From positions 6,362,062 to 6,426,061 of the forward strand of contig NZ_CP072600.1 in assembly GCF_019891175.1 (NCBI RefSeq): a stretch of 64,000 bases of DNA, read 5' to 3'. The DNA is from Leptothermofonsia sichuanensis E412. GTDB lineage: Bacteria; Cyanobacteriota; Cyanobacteriia; Leptolyngbyales; Leptolyngbyaceae. The translations under genes and the position numbers were made by a program. Positions 4,660 through 13,680 of the stretch are shown one piece after another (positions within the stretch are counted from its first letter, which is position 1; the number at the start of each line of letters is the position of its first letter). The notes beneath the pieces were generated by a model, which saw only the letters and a program-made list of their open reading frames with translations, did not search any database and was not told where the DNA came from.

Positions 4660-4736
4660 GTGACTGAACCCGAAGTGATGGAGGGGCTGGTTTGTGACAC
4701 CAGTGTTAGCGAGTTCGACTCTCGTCAGTCACCCCA
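4660..4736 (+). tRNA. tRNA-His(GTG), second copy
   Basis: Acceptor GTGACTG/CAGTCAC, C-CCA, anticodon stem CTGGT/ACCAG with loop TTGTGAC, T-arm GCGAG TTCGACT CTCGT. Better paired than the copy at 1950, with which it shares layout. Confidence 0.83.
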
Positions 4737-4739
4737 AAT

Positions 4740-4866
4740 GGAAGCTGCGATCAATGGGCGATAACCTGTCTCGTAGCTTGCTTCCTGTAGGGTAAACAGG
4801 CGTGCAGTCATGCTGTAGAGGTTTCTCTTAACGGAGACGCTACGCGAACGATTCCTCCAGTTTCCG
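4740..4866 (+). tRNA. tRNA-Ser(CGA) with repeats in anticodon loop and T-loop
   Basis: Acceptor GGAAGCT/AGTTTCC and a long variable arm. Anticodon stem CCTGT (4765-4769) and ACAGG (4796-4800) enclose 26 nt instead of 7: CTCG, then TAGCTTGCTTCCTGTAGGG-type repeat (4774-4794), then A. Removing the repeat leaves about CTCG(A)AA, a Ser CGA loop. The T-loop is split by TCTCTTAACGGAGACGC + TACGCGAA (4824-4848). It cannot decode unless the insert is removed. Confidence 0.65.
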
Positions 4867-4870
4867 CTAT

Positions 4871-4931
4871 GGAAGGTGCAGCTGTGTGGACGGCAACTGG
4901 TTTGGAAGACCAGAGGATAGTTTTAACGCTA
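4871..4931 (+). tRNA. tRNA-Ser(GGA), truncated by IS630
   Basis: The 5' acceptor strand GGAAGGT, D-arm and anticodon arm CTGGT-TTGGAAG-ACCAG (GGA) are intact. The variable arm starts GGATAG-TTTTAACG-CTA and then enters the IS630 end at a TA. No T-arm or 3' acceptor partner is found beyond the insertion-sequence block, so the gene and the array end here. Confidence 0.7.
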
Positions 4932-6062
4932 TACCTTGTCAGGGTATAGTTTTTACTTGTTTAAAGGACTGAAAACGCAAGGTTAACAGTGAATCTAACT
5001 CAGGTTTATACGTCGTATGACACTGGTTGAGACAAGCAGTAATCGCCTCCTTAAATGCAGAGAAGTCAGCATAATAAATCGAATATAAGCATTGCTTCTT
5101 GACAAACTTCCACAAGCGCTCAATCAAGTTGAGATTGGGAGAATAGACCGTTAGATACAACAACTCAATGTTCAATGATTGAGCCAACTCCATCACAACC
5201 GCACACTTCTGATACCGAGCGTTATCCAACACAAGCGTAATCGGAATGTCTAATCCCAGAGCTGCCAGTTTGTGCAGTAATTCACAGACACTTTGAGCGT
5301 TGATATAAGTCTCATTGGTGACGGTGATTAACGCATGAGTCACGGCGTTGAGGGCCCCTAAGACATTGAACCGTTGCCTTCCTGCCCCCGACTTGATAAA
5401 CAAGCGTTCAAAGCACCACAAAAACCCTAAGTAGGCCCCCAGAACAAAATGGGCAGCATCGACAAAGAAGACGGCTCTCTGACCTGCTTTTGCCTCTTGC
5501 AGTCGTGGGTCTAGTTTTTTTGACGAACTCCTCCTGCGCTTCTACATCAGCTTTGGCGGGCAACATCCCCACTCGCCGACAACGCATCCCCATCGATTTG
5601 AGAAACACCCTCACTTGCTCCCGACTACGGACAATACCAGTCAGTTCTTCGATCTTGGCGCAAGCCTGCGCTAGGGTCTTTGGAGGATTTGCCCGGAAGT
5701 ATGCTTCCAAAGTCTGTTGATGTTGTTTCAGTTCACTCTGGGGTCGATAAAAGGTCAATTCTTTGAGATTGCCGATCCCCCCAGTTTCATAATCTCGCAG
5801 ATAGCTCAACAACGTTGGTTTTGTCACCCGAAGCAACCGGGTAATTTCCTGATGCGAGTATCCTTGACTTTTGAGATACAACGCTTCCATTTTTTGTTGC
5901 ACACGCGGATGTGGATGGTGAAAGCGTTCGTAATGTAGTTGCTCAATCTCTTCGGCACTAAAGCTCAGTTGGATCATTGGGAGGCACCGTGCTCAACACT
6001 CAACGGTCTACCTCATTTCTACTTTATCTAGAGGGTAAAATCTATACCCCGGCAAAGTATAG
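4930..6062. mobile_element. IS630-family insertion sequence
   Basis: Imperfect terminal inverted repeats of about 28 bp: CTATACCTTGTCAGGGTATAG at 4929-4949 and its mirror (CTATACCCCGGCAAAGTATAG at 6042-6062). Both ends abut TA, the IS630/Tc1 target. The element of about 1.13 kb carries a frameshifted DDE transposase on the minus strand. It landed in the variable arm of tRNA-Ser(GGA). Confidence 0.85.
4939..5977 (-). CDS. IS630 transposase (two frames, frameshift)
   Basis: The first frame (5408-5977) encodes an N-terminal helix-turn-helix region (HQEITRLLRVTKPTLLSYL). Its end drifts out of frame after an A7 run in FVKK. The second frame, which continues from there to 4939, holds the catalytic core: VDAAHF (first D), LVLDNARYQKC (second D) and SPNLNLIERLWKF (E). 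All three acidic residues are present, so a fusion made by +1 (or -2) frameshifting at the A run would give a complete enzyme. A plain inactivating indel is the alternative. Confidence 0.8.
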
Positions 6063-6895
6063 GTTTGTTGTTTTCCTTACGAAGAACTGGTTAGATGGAG
6101 AAGTCAGTAGTTGCGGGAACTCAAGTTATGGTATTAGAACCAATTCACTGCCCTGTGTGTGATGGGATTGAGGTGATCAAACACGGCACAACACCAGACG
6201 GCAAACAGCGCTACTTTTGTCAAAACTCAGGATGCCATCGGCGCACCTTTATTTTGCAATACACCTATCAAGGGTATCTGCCTGAAGTCAAGCAACAAAT
6301 CAGCGATATGGCAATGAATGGGAGTGGGATTCGAGACACTGCCCGTGTCCTTCACATTAGTCCAACGACGGTGATTGAGGAATTAAAAAAAAAGATCGTC
6401 AACTCAAAGCCGTGAATGAACTCAAACTGGCTGAGTTGGAACCCGCTCAAAGCATCGTAAAGCTTTGCCAGGGGGAAGATACAGAGGCAGAAGCCGATGA
6501 AATGTGGAGTTTTGTCCAGTCTAAAGCCCAGCAACGTTGGTTATGGCATGCAATTGACCATCACAGTGGAAAAATATTAGCTTATGTGTTGGCGACGCAT
6601 CAAGATGAAGCATTCCTCCAACTCAAAGCGTTATTAGAACCGTTTGGAATTATGCAGTTTTACACAGATGGTTGGGGAACCTATGAGCGGCAGCTTGACC
6701 CAAGTCTTCATACCGTTGGCAAACAGAACACGCAGAAGATTGAGCGTAAGCATTTGACTTTACGCACGCGCTTGAAGCGATTAGCTCGCAAAACTATTTG
6801 CTTTTCTAAGTCCATTCTGATGCATGACATTGTGATTGGGCTATTTATTAACCGTTATGAGTTTGGTTTTGCTATCTAACCTAAAACAACAAGTC
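6062..6895. mobile_element. IS1-family insertion sequence
   Basis: Ends GGTTTGTTGTTTTCC (6062 on) and, inverted, GACTTGTTGTTTTAGG (up to 6895) form short terminal repeats. It encodes InsA and InsB. It directly abuts the right end of the IS630 and a truncated second IS630 gene. No target duplication is visible, which points to a later deletion or rearrangement. Confidence 0.75.
6095..6879 (+). CDS. IS1 transposase InsA/InsB (frameshift fusion)
   Basis: InsA (6095-6415, 106 aa) has the zinc-finger start CPVCDGIEVIKHGTTPDGKQ and a helix-turn-helix region. InsB (6412-6879) has the IS1 DDE-type core (ADEMWSFV, FYTDGW, KIERKHLTLRTRLKRL). The frames overlap, and an A9 run (6385-6393) just upstream allows a -1 shift giving EELKKKDRQLKAVNELKL, the usual IS1 expression mode. 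The GTG of the second frame overlaps the first stop, so free InsB is also possible. Confidence 0.87.
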
Positions 6896-7368
6896 TAGAA
6901 CACGACCCAATCCTGCTTGATATTTTGCGGACGAGCCACTTTCAGCTTCGCTTGGAGGCGATAGCGCGTCATTTGGTATACCGCATGATACTCCGCTTCG
7001 ACACCCAACTCCTCCGCTAACCACTGTTGCACAGCTCCATAACTGGCAAATCCATGTTCCGAGTTCTTTAATCGCTTAGCCAGTGCCTCTTCCGCCCATT
7101 GTGGAATCTTGCGGACACCGCCAGACGACACTTTACGTTCCAGCATGGCACTCACCCCACCTTCCCGATACTGCAATAACCATCTCCCTACTGTATTGCG
7201 ATGTTTCCCGATCGCCTTGGCAATCGCACCAATGCTGGGTGGCTTTTCCTGTTTGAGCCAGTACAGCACTTGCAGGCGTTCCTTGTCCTTTGGTGTTTCC
7301 ACTTGTTGCAATTGTTGGATTAGCTCATCGAGACTTTCTTTGACTTTAACCGAGGTGACTCCAGCCAT
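6895..7368 (-). pseudogene. IS630-type transposase, N-terminal half only
   Basis: The 157-aa product has an IS630 N-terminal region (SIGAIAKAIGKHRNTVGRWL helix-turn-helix, then RKVSSGGVRKIPQWAEEALA). It breaks off after RPQNIKQD, where homologues normally continue to the catalytic domain. The stop codon lies at the junction with the IS1 end. It is unrelated in sequence to the IS630 at 4930, so a second element was cut by IS1. Confidence 0.8.
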
Positions 7369-7443
7369 TGCAGAGGGAATCTAAACTACCCTCTCAGTCT
7401 ACTCTATTTGCCCTATATCCAATTTAAATCGGTATGAGACAGA

Positions 7444-7540
7444 GCCTCTGAACCTCCATTCCAGGCTGGAAGCCTGGAACGAGGGTTGGTTATAAATTTT
7501 TCCAGCAGAAGTGACAGAAGAGGGTTAAAAAGACCCGTCA
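7444..7540. repeat. dispersed repeat (copy 1, related to 51735-51830)
   Basis: ACCTCCATTCCAGGCTGG...GGGTTGGTTATAAATT...CCAGCAGAAGTGACAGAAGAGG matches the region at 51735-51830 over about 75 bp with scattered differences. It is non-coding and lies between the transposase remnant and glmM. Confidence 0.6.
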
Positions 7541-7544
7541 TTCC

Positions 7545-9128
7545 TTAAGCCTCAGCCAAATGCTGCTGAACAACGGATGATAGTTTTTCTGTCCAAAAAT
7601 TGACCAGATCAGTAGTGATGGCCTCGACCATGACCCGAATGACAGGTTCTGTCCCTGAGGCACGCACCAGAACTCTGCCCTGTTCGCCCATGGCGGATTC
7701 TGCCTGAGCAATCGCAGACTGGAGGGGATCGCAATTTGCCCAATTCAGGCGACGAGTGCGATCGTCAACCCGTACATTCTGCAATCGTTGCGGATAGGTC
7801 TGAAAGCTCTGATCCACCAGGTCAGCAAGCCGGATCCCCGACTGCTGAACTAACGTTGCCAGATGTAAGGCGGTCAGTAGTCCATCGCCACTAACTCCGT
7901 AGTGGCGACAGAGAATATGCCCTGATTGTTCGCCACCCAGCATCGAGCCAGAGCGCATCATTTCAGCATGGACATATTGATCACCCACGGCTGCCCGAAT
8001 TAGCTTGCCGCCCTGTTTTTCCCAGGCGCGCTCAAAGCCCAGATTGGACATAACCGTAGCAACAATGGTATTGCCAGGTAACTGCTGCATCTGTCGCAAC
8101 ATCTGTCCCCAGAGGTAGAGAATGTAATCTCCATCGACCGTGCGATCCTGAGTATCAACGGCTAAAACCCGGTCCGCATCTCCATCAAAGGCAAACCCTA
8201 AATCAGCCTGATGTTCTTTAACGGCTGCCTTGAGAGGTGCAAGATGGGTGGAACCGCAGTTGACGTTGATGCGATCGCCATCGGGCCGGGCATGGAGACA
8301 AATCACCTCCGCTCCAAGTGCCTGGAATGCCAGAGGAGCCAATTTAACAGCCGCTCCCCAGGCTAAGTCGAGTACCACCTTCATACCGCGTAATGGCAGC
8401 GTGGTCACTACACTTTCGGGCAGTAAAGGCTGCTGTAACGAAGCCAGATAGCTGTCAGTTAATTCAGGGCGGTAATAATGGTGCCCACATTGTCCAACTC
8501 CAATCCCTGGAAGCCCTTTAATATTGCCCCGCAGGGCTGCTTCGATCTGCTCCTGGAGCGCCAGGGAAAGCTTGCTGCCTTCGGGGCCAAAGAATTTAAT
8601 GCCATTATCTTCTGGTGGGTTATGGCTGGCGGAAATCATCACGCCGCCAACTGCCCCGGAAGTGCTGGTGAGATGGGCCACACCAGGAGTTGGGCACAGC
8701 CCTAAATCCCACACCTCAAGTCCGGCTGCCGTCAGTCCAGCAGAGAGTGCCATTGCCAGCATACTGCTGGAGTTTCTGGAATCCTGCCCCAAAATAACAG
8801 GTCCAGGAGAAACCGCGTTGGCTTGCAGAACTTGACCGGCCCAAAAGCCCACCTGCATTGCCAGCGGGGCAGTGAGTAATTCGCCAGCTTTTCCTCGAAT
8901 TCCATCCGTGCCAAACAGGCGGCTCTCCGGTAAATCCAGCCCCCCCCAGCCCGACCCAGCCGGTGAGCGATCGGCTGCCGTTATTCCAATAACCGATTTG
9001 GCAGGAGAGTCAGAAGGCTGAACAGGAATAGATTGTCTGGTAGGTAGTACAGAAGTGGCAGGCAGTACAAAACTGGCATCAAGCGTTTCTGTCGAAGCAG
9101 GAGACAAAACCATAGGTAAACCCCACAC
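7545..9128 (-). CDS. glmM: phosphoglucosamine mutase
   Basis: Interconverts glucosamine-6-phosphate and glucosamine-1-phosphate for UDP-GlcNAc, peptidoglycan and LPS synthesis in the cytosol. All four hallmarks are present: [13 protein letters not shown] at the start of the domain, the phosphoserine loop [18 protein letters not shown], the metal loop [10 protein letters not shown], and C-terminal [22 protein letters not shown], the sugar-specificity loop, fits GlmM. The domain begins near residue 70, so the frame has a Ser/Pro-rich N-terminal extension of about 65 residues. The start could also be the ATG at 9113. It is single and convergent with nothing nearby. Confidence 0.94.
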   Translation of the reverse strand: MWGLPMVLSPASTETLDASFVLPATSVLPTRQSIPVQPSDSPAKSVIGITAADRSPAGSGWGGLDLPESRLFGTDGIRGKAGELLTAPLAMQVGFWAGQVLQANAVSPGPVILGQDSRNSSSMLAMALSAGLTAAGLEVWDLGLCPTPGVAHLTSTSGAVGGVMISASHNPPEDNGIKFFGPEGSKLSLALQEQIEAALRGNIKGLPGIGVGQCGHHYYRPELTDSYLASLQQPLLPESVVTTLPLRGMKVVLDLAWGAAVKLAPLAFQALGAEVICLHARPDGDRINVNCGSTHLAPLKAAVKEHQADLGFAFDGDADRVLAVDTQDRTVDGDYILYLWGQMLRQMQQLPGNTIVATVMSNLGFERAWEKQGGKLIRAAVGDQYVHAEMMRSGSMLGGEQSGHILCRHYGVSGDGLLTALHLATLVQQSGIRLADLVDQSFQTYPQRLQNVRVDDRTRRLNWANCDPLQSAIAQAESAMGEQGRVLVRASGTEPVIRVMVEAITTDLVNFWTEKLSSVVQQHLAEA

Positions 9129-9378
9129 AACACACTCACAGTGGAGAATAGCACTTTCTTTAGAAAAGAAACTTAATTATTCGTCATTTTCTTGCACCCC
9201 ACACTTACCAGAGCCACTTGCTCCAATCGAAGTGACTCAGAAAGATACCTCAAATTTACTGATTTACGTGATATCCTCAATCAACCCTGAGATACAGTAA
9301 CCTGGCAGTTTCAACGTCAGCCTACTACAGCGGCGGAAGATCTGTAGGTGTGATGGCTTCCCTTTAAGAAAGCTTCAT

Positions 9379-9726
9379 TCAGACGCCTGCATTTGCCAGT
9401 AATAACTCCATAGTTTCCCAGGTCAACCCCTGTTGCAGATACTGAGGCTGGGCTGGATTGTAAGGACCCTGGAGCCGATCAATAGTTAAAATCCTGGCAT
9501 TCTCAGGCAACACTGGCGTATCTGGGTCTGGCGCTGTTGAGCGCATCAAGGAACTGGAAAATCCTCTAAAAATGAGGATTTGATCAGACTCGCCACCCAC
9601 GTCAACCGAAACCAGTAAGACTTCCTGGCGGCATTTCTCTGTGTATTGCTCTAGCCGGGATAGTTGGCTCACGGCTTCATTGCCCTGTCGCTGATCGTCC
9701 CTGTTTACCCAATCGGACCAGAACAA
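9379..9726 (-). CDS. conserved hypothetical protein, 115 aa
   Basis: A small acidic soluble protein containing VLLVSVDVGGESDQILIF and LTWETMELLLANAGV. It starts at a TTG inside the 3' end of the DUF3177 gene (50 bp overlap), which suggests translational coupling in a two-gene unit. I recognise it only as a conserved cyanobacterial type. The start codon is uncertain. Confidence 0.6.
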   Translation of the reverse strand: MFWSDWVNRDDQRQGNEAVSQLSRLEQYTEKCRQEVLLVSVDVGGESDQILIFRGFSSSLMRSTAPDPDTPVLPENARILTIDRLQGPYNPAQPQYLQQGLTWETMELLLANAGV

Positions 9727-10279
9727 AGTAAGCCAGGTAAATCACATAAATCACCAGCCCAACAAGCCCAATCCCTCCTAAAAACCAGGGTCTTGTGGTG
9801 CCGTGGAAAAACTCTCTAAACGCCCAGGGTGCCTGCAACCAGAGGTTGCAAAGAGGCGTTTTGAGGAGGTCATCATGGCTCATAAAGGCACAGGACAAAA
9901 CAGGAAGCTGGGCCAGGATTCCCAGTACACAATAGATTGAAACTGCCCAGCGCCAGACGGTGAAGGTCAGTTTTAAGGGGCTTTGAGGTTGTTCAGAAAT
10001 TTCCTCGTTCAGGTCTACCCAAAACCAGAGAGAGATGGGAATCAGAATGCGGGCAAGCCATCCAGAAATAAACCCCAGCGGTATTGCCGCGATCAAAAGA
10101 TAAACCGTGATTGCCAGCAGGCTTGCGACCCGCCAATAAATAATGAGCAGGGTCTGAATGGCCTCTGCTTTCTTAACAAATGCCCAAATGAGCAGCAAAA
10201 GTGGCAGTGCAACCGTAAACAAAATTGCCAGTCGATAATCTGTCCAGATCAGGGGTTGTAACCAGGGAGGGGTTGACAT
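9677..10279 (-). CDS. DUF3177 family membrane protein
   Basis: 200 residues with about five hydrophobic helices (for example LAILFTVALPLLLLIWAFV and IGLVGLVIYVIYLAYFVLV) and the conserved opening PPWLQPLIWTDYRLAI. The family is largely restricted to cyanobacteria and plastid-bearing organisms, with no fixed biochemical role. It overlaps the following small gene. Confidence 0.8.
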   Translation of the reverse strand: MSTPPWLQPLIWTDYRLAILFTVALPLLLLIWAFVKKAEAIQTLLIIYWRVASLLAITVYLLIAAIPLGFISGWLARILIPISLWFWVDLNEEISEQPQSPLKLTFTVWRWAVSIYCVLGILAQLPVLSCAFMSHDDLLKTPLCNLWLQAPWAFREFFHGTTRPWFLGGIGLVGLVIYVIYLAYFVLVRLGKQGRSATGQ

Positions 10280-10550
10280 GGGAACGCAGGGAGAAAGAAC
10301 CGATCAAATGGTTTCAAAGGTCAATTTATAGAAATGACTGGCACTCCGCGACATAAGCCAGCAGGTTTGTTCAGAAAGGTAGAACTCTGAGTCCAGGAGT
10401 CAGGAATGGTCACGGGATTTACGCCAGGCTCTATTAGCAGGTATGCCCATTTGCCATGTTGGGAACCGCACAAAACAAAGTAGCCTAAATGCGATCTAGC
10501 ATTCTAGCTACTAACAAGGATGAAGAATATATGAAGAATATATAAGATAA

Positions 10551-11715
10551 CTCAGTACAGGACAAAACTTGTCAATTGAGGCACACAGAGGGTTGAAAAC
10601 TTAGGCGGGAAGGGGTTTCCTAGGAATAACAACAAACCAACGAAACCCCCATGCAACAGATTACCGAATTTCGCCAAGTTTTGCAGCCCCTCCTCGGTTG
10701 GCATGGTGCGCGGCTGGCATTTGTGGCTCAATTTCTGATCGCCCTGCTACGAACCCGTACGGTGAATCTGAGCGAATTGGCTGCTAGCTTTTGTGGTTCC
10801 GCCCAAATTCCGTCGAACTACAAGCGTCTCCAGCGCTTCTTTAGCGACTTTGATCTCGATTATGCGGCGATTGCCCGTGCCGTGGTCTGCCTGATGGGGA
10901 TCCCGCAGCCTTGGGTGCTCGCCATAGACCGCACCGAATGGAGCTTTGGCGGTAGCGTTTTCAACATTCTCACCCTGGGCATTTGCCATCAGGGTATTTC
11001 CTTTCCGGTGGTGTTTCTGATGCTGGACAACCGCGGCAATTCCAACACCCAAGAGCGCATCGATTTGCTCAACGAATTCTTCACGATTTTTGGCGAGGAT
11101 GTCCGCCTGCGGTGCCTGACGAGCGACCGCGAATTTGTTGGGCGGGAGTGGATTGGCTATTTGCTCGAAGATGAGCCAATCCCGTTTCGGGGGCGGATTC
11201 GCGAAACTGAAACGCTCAGTGATGGCAGCAAAGCCCTGAATGGCCGCGTCCTCTTTGCCGATCTCAAAGCGGGTGAAACCAAGATTTTACGCAAACGCCG
11301 TCAAGTGTGGGGACATTGGGTGTATGTCGTTGGTCTGCGGCTTGACACCCAGGAATTACTGATTTTGGTCACCAACCATTCACCCCATTCAGCCCTCAAA
11401 GATTACGCCCTGCGGTGGAATTTAGAAACCCTGTTCGGTGCGTTCAAAACTCGGGGCTTCTGCCTCGAAGCGACCCATTTTATTGATGACTACCGAGTCC
11501 GCAAGCTCTTTGCGCTCCTCACATTGGCGTTATGTTGGGTGATGCGAACGGGGGTGTGGCGGCAGGCGCACAAAACGATTCAACTCAAGTCCCATGGGCG
11601 CAAAGCCCAGAGTCTATTCCGATATGGCTTAGATTACTTGCACAACCTACTCGTTAATCTTGACCATAAATTAGATGAGTTCTTGGACAATCTCAAACTT
11701 TTGTCCTGTACTTAG
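10551..11715. mobile_element. IS4-family insertion sequence, intact with target duplication
   Basis: Ends CTCAGTACAGGACAAAA and inverted CTAAGTACAGGACAAAA (one mismatch in 17). A perfect 9-bp direct repeat ATAAGATAA flanks it (10542-10550 and 11716-11724). It is 1165 bp with one transposase gene. Completeness and clean duplication suggest a recent insertion. Confidence 0.92.
10651..11715 (+). CDS. IS4-family transposase
   Basis: 354 residues with the IS4 DDE pattern: LAIDRTEWSFG (first D), RCLTSDREFVGREW (second D) and YALRWNLETLFGAFKTRGF (Y-x-R-W-x-IE-x-F-F-type signature with E). The stop codon TAG is made by the last three bases of the right inverted repeat, so the reading frame uses the element end itself. 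No internal damage is seen. Confidence 0.92.
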   Translation: MQQITEFRQVLQPLLGWHGARLAFVAQFLIALLRTRTVNLSELAASFCGSAQIPSNYKRLQRFFSDFDLDYAAIARAVVCLMGIPQPWVLAIDRTEWSFGGSVFNILTLGICHQGISFPVVFLMLDNRGNSNTQERIDLLNEFFTIFGEDVRLRCLTSDREFVGREWIGYLLEDEPIPFRGRIRETETLSDGSKALNGRVLFADLKAGETKILRKRRQVWGHWVYVVGLRLDTQELLILVTNHSPHSALKDYALRWNLETLFGAFKTRGFCLEATHFIDDYRVRKLFALLTLALCWVMRTGVWRQAHKTIQLKSHGRKAQSLFRYGLDYLHNLLVNLDHKLDEFLDNLKLLSCT

Positions 11716-11736
11716 ATAAGATAAATATGCTTAAAG

Positions 11737-11797
11737 CCTATCCGAAAACTTCCTGAGACTGGTACCCGCTCTGGCTGCTGGCGGCTTTTTAGATAGG
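11737..11797. repeat. MITE-like repeat, copy 1
   Basis: Begins CCTATCCGAAAACTTCCTGAG and ends TTTTTAGATAGG, 61 bp. The same architecture occurs at 13606, 41389 and 54255. No coding capacity. Confidence 0.65.
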
Positions 11798-12104
11798 GTA
11801 GTCGAGTTGGAGGCTGAATTCAACCATACCTACGAACTTCATGAAATTCAACAAAAGGGAAGAATCTCACAAGAAGTCTTGGTGAGATCCCTGGATGCTC
11901 ACTCAGTCCAATCCAGTTAGTCCAATCAATCTGACAGGAACCAGGGATCTGAAAGAAGCTACACACTATACATCAGCCATCATGCTAGTGCAGGTTGACA
12001 AAAATAACCCGCCAGTTTTAGGTTGAACCACAAAGACACAAAGCACACTAAGAAACGCTGTGTCCCTTCGTGCCTTTGTGGTGAAGAACTTCTGCCGCAA
12101 TGCG
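11798..12104. other. intergenic, no gene seen
   Basis: About 300 bp between the MITE-like repeat and CP12. It contains the ACCACAAAGACACAAAG palindromic repeat (12021-12104), which abuts the CP12 stop codon. Confidence 0.5.
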
Positions 12105-12107
12105 CTA
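12021..12107. repeat. ACCACAAAGACACAAAG palindromic repeat, copy 1
   Basis: AACCACAAAGACACAAAGC and its near-inverted partner TGCCTTTGTGGTGAAG lie about 45 bp apart, followed by TTCTGCCGCAATGCGCTAG. The same unit appears inverted at 25978-26070. The terminal CTA forms the end of the CP12 reading frame (TAG on the minus strand). Confidence 0.65.
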
Positions 12108-12326
12108 GTCATCGTAAATCCGGCACTCAGCAGCTTCAGGATTCTCATCGCAATAACGTTCTAATGAGTTTTTGGGTTGCACCTGCCGCTGATGGGAAGC
12201 TTCAGCTTGCAGTTCCTCGACCGCATCCCAGGCGGCTGCACATTCGGGGGATCCGCTCCCACTCGCATCGCAGACAGCGCGGGCTTCTGCCAATTCTTGT
12301 TCAATTTTTTCTTTGATATCACTCAT
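12105..12326 (-). CDS. cp12: CP12 regulatory protein of the Calvin cycle
   Basis: A small, intrinsically disordered protein that scaffolds GAPDH and phosphoribulokinase into an inactive complex in the dark. The 73-aa product has both redox cysteine pairs (C19/C29 and C59/C68) and the core AWDAVEELQAEASHQR. It ends in the GAPDH-binding tail CDENPEAAECRIYDD. No fused CBS domain. It stands alone. Confidence 0.93.
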   Translation of the reverse strand: MSDIKEKIEQELAEARAVCDASGSGSPECAAAWDAVEELQAEASHQRQVQPKNSLERYCDENPEAAECRIYDD

Positions 12327-12647
12327 GGATTGCTATCTCAGTCACGCTTGTGGTTATGGGCAAAGTTCATTGGTTGAAATGAACTTTCCCGGACAGAACT
12401 CTGCCTGCCAGTTCGACGTATCAAGGCATCGAAATGTACGTTTCAAATGCACTTTTCTACTATGCGGAGAGCAGTCGAGTTAAAGTGCAATCTCGCCTGA
12501 AAATTTAAGATTTGCCATGCCGTTTGTAATGGGATGGATTATCTTCAGGCAGAATTCATACATATATCTTAACGCGAAGGTTTGTTTAACAGATCCGTAC
12601 ATCCCTGCTTCGGGTTGACTGATTTCATGCAACACTCATCTCAGCCT
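12327..12647. other. intergenic, nothing recognised
   Basis: 320 bp between two minus-strand genes. It is AT-rich, with no ORF, tRNA or clear terminator noted. The 3' part precedes the TetR stop and the 5' part must contain the CP12 promoter. Confidence 0.4.
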
Positions 12648-13265
12648 TTATGACTCGCCCTTTGCGAGGACCCCATTCAGGAAAATATCGGCGATTCCTT
12701 CCGCCATTTCCTGCATTTCCCTGGCGGAAGTGCCCGGCTCCATAATCGTACTCTGACTGAATCCGGCAACCGTAAACATTCCCAAAAATACCCGTGCTAC
12801 CATCCTGGGATCCATAGGGCGATAAATGCCCTGATCCATCGCAGTTTGAAAAAACGCTTCTCCCACGTCCGTCATTTTGGCGATCACCTCAGATTGGATG
12901 CGATCGCGTAGATCTGGGTGAAACTGCGCCTCCATAAAGCAAACCCGCAACATATCGGCATTCTGGTGGAGGTGTAGCATCCGCCGCCGCATTACCTGTG
13001 CGATCGCCTTATAGCTTCCCATCTCACTGAGTTCTGTCAACAGATCCGTCAGGATTTCTACCCAACCCTGGGTTGCTACTTCAACCAAAATTGCTTTTTT
13101 ATTAGGAAAATGCCGAAACAGAGTCCCTTCTGCGACATCCGCAGCCTCTGCCAGATCGCGGGTAGTAGTACCATCGTATCCCCGCCGGGCAAACAAACGC
13201 AGTGCCGACTTAAGAATGCGGGTGCGTGTTTCAGTTTCGGCAGTTGGCAATTGCTGGGTTCGCAT
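12648..13265 (-). CDS. TetR-family transcriptional regulator
   Basis: 205 residues. The N-terminal DNA-binding domain is typical: TRTRILKSALRLFARRGYDG, then TTTRDLAEAADVAEGTLFRHFPNKKAIL. The C-terminal half is helical and ligand-binding in the family, but no ligand can be named. The next gene lies divergently about 415 bp away, so it may be a target, though a repeat sits between them. Confidence 0.9.
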   Translation of the reverse strand: MRTQQLPTAETETRTRILKSALRLFARRGYDGTTTRDLAEAADVAEGTLFRHFPNKKAILVEVATQGWVEILTDLLTELSEMGSYKAIAQVMRRRMLHLHQNADMLRVCFMEAQFHPDLRDRIQSEVIAKMTDVGEAFFQTAMDQGIYRPMDPRMVARVFLGMFTVAGFSQSTIMEPGTSAREMQEMAEGIADIFLNGVLAKGES

Positions 13266-13680
13266 AGGTCAATCCAAACGCTGAAAGATATCTAATTCTC
13301 ATATGTAGCGCTATTTTCTATTGCAAGTTAGCTAAACCGGCATAAGCGATACAGATCATTACAGATTTCAAGCCAACAAGTTTGGCGACAAAAGACAAAC
13401 TTTTTCTGTTCGCAGACTGAAAAGCAGCAGATTCAGAAATAGGGCGCGGCTCAAAAATACTTCTGGATGGGCGCTCAGACTTCCGTCTGGTAAATTTATT
13501 TACTGGATTATGGATAAACTTAGACTTGACTAAAAACTGGTCCAAAGACCGCAAATGGCTAAACCAGGTACCAGGATCAGAAAGTTTTCGGATAGGCTTA
13601 AATGCGTATCCAGGACTTCCTGGTTGTGATACCGGACTTCAGGAGTTCAGGCTTTCGGATAGACTTTGGAGGACTTTGCT
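13266..13680. other. intergenic with MITE-like repeat ends
   Basis: A 415-bp divergent region between the TetR gene and the AllA-like gene. It contains a partial repeat end (TTTTCGGATAGG, 13585-13596) and a full degenerate copy at 13606-13661. No further gene. Confidence 0.5.
13606..13661. repeat. MITE-like repeat, copy 2 (degenerate left end)
   Basis: GTATCCAGGACTTCCTGG on the left and GGCTTTCGGATAGAC on the right match the family ends. A separate TTTTCGGATAGG end lies just before, at 13585-13596. The right end finishes a few bases before the ribosome site of the next gene. Confidence 0.5.
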
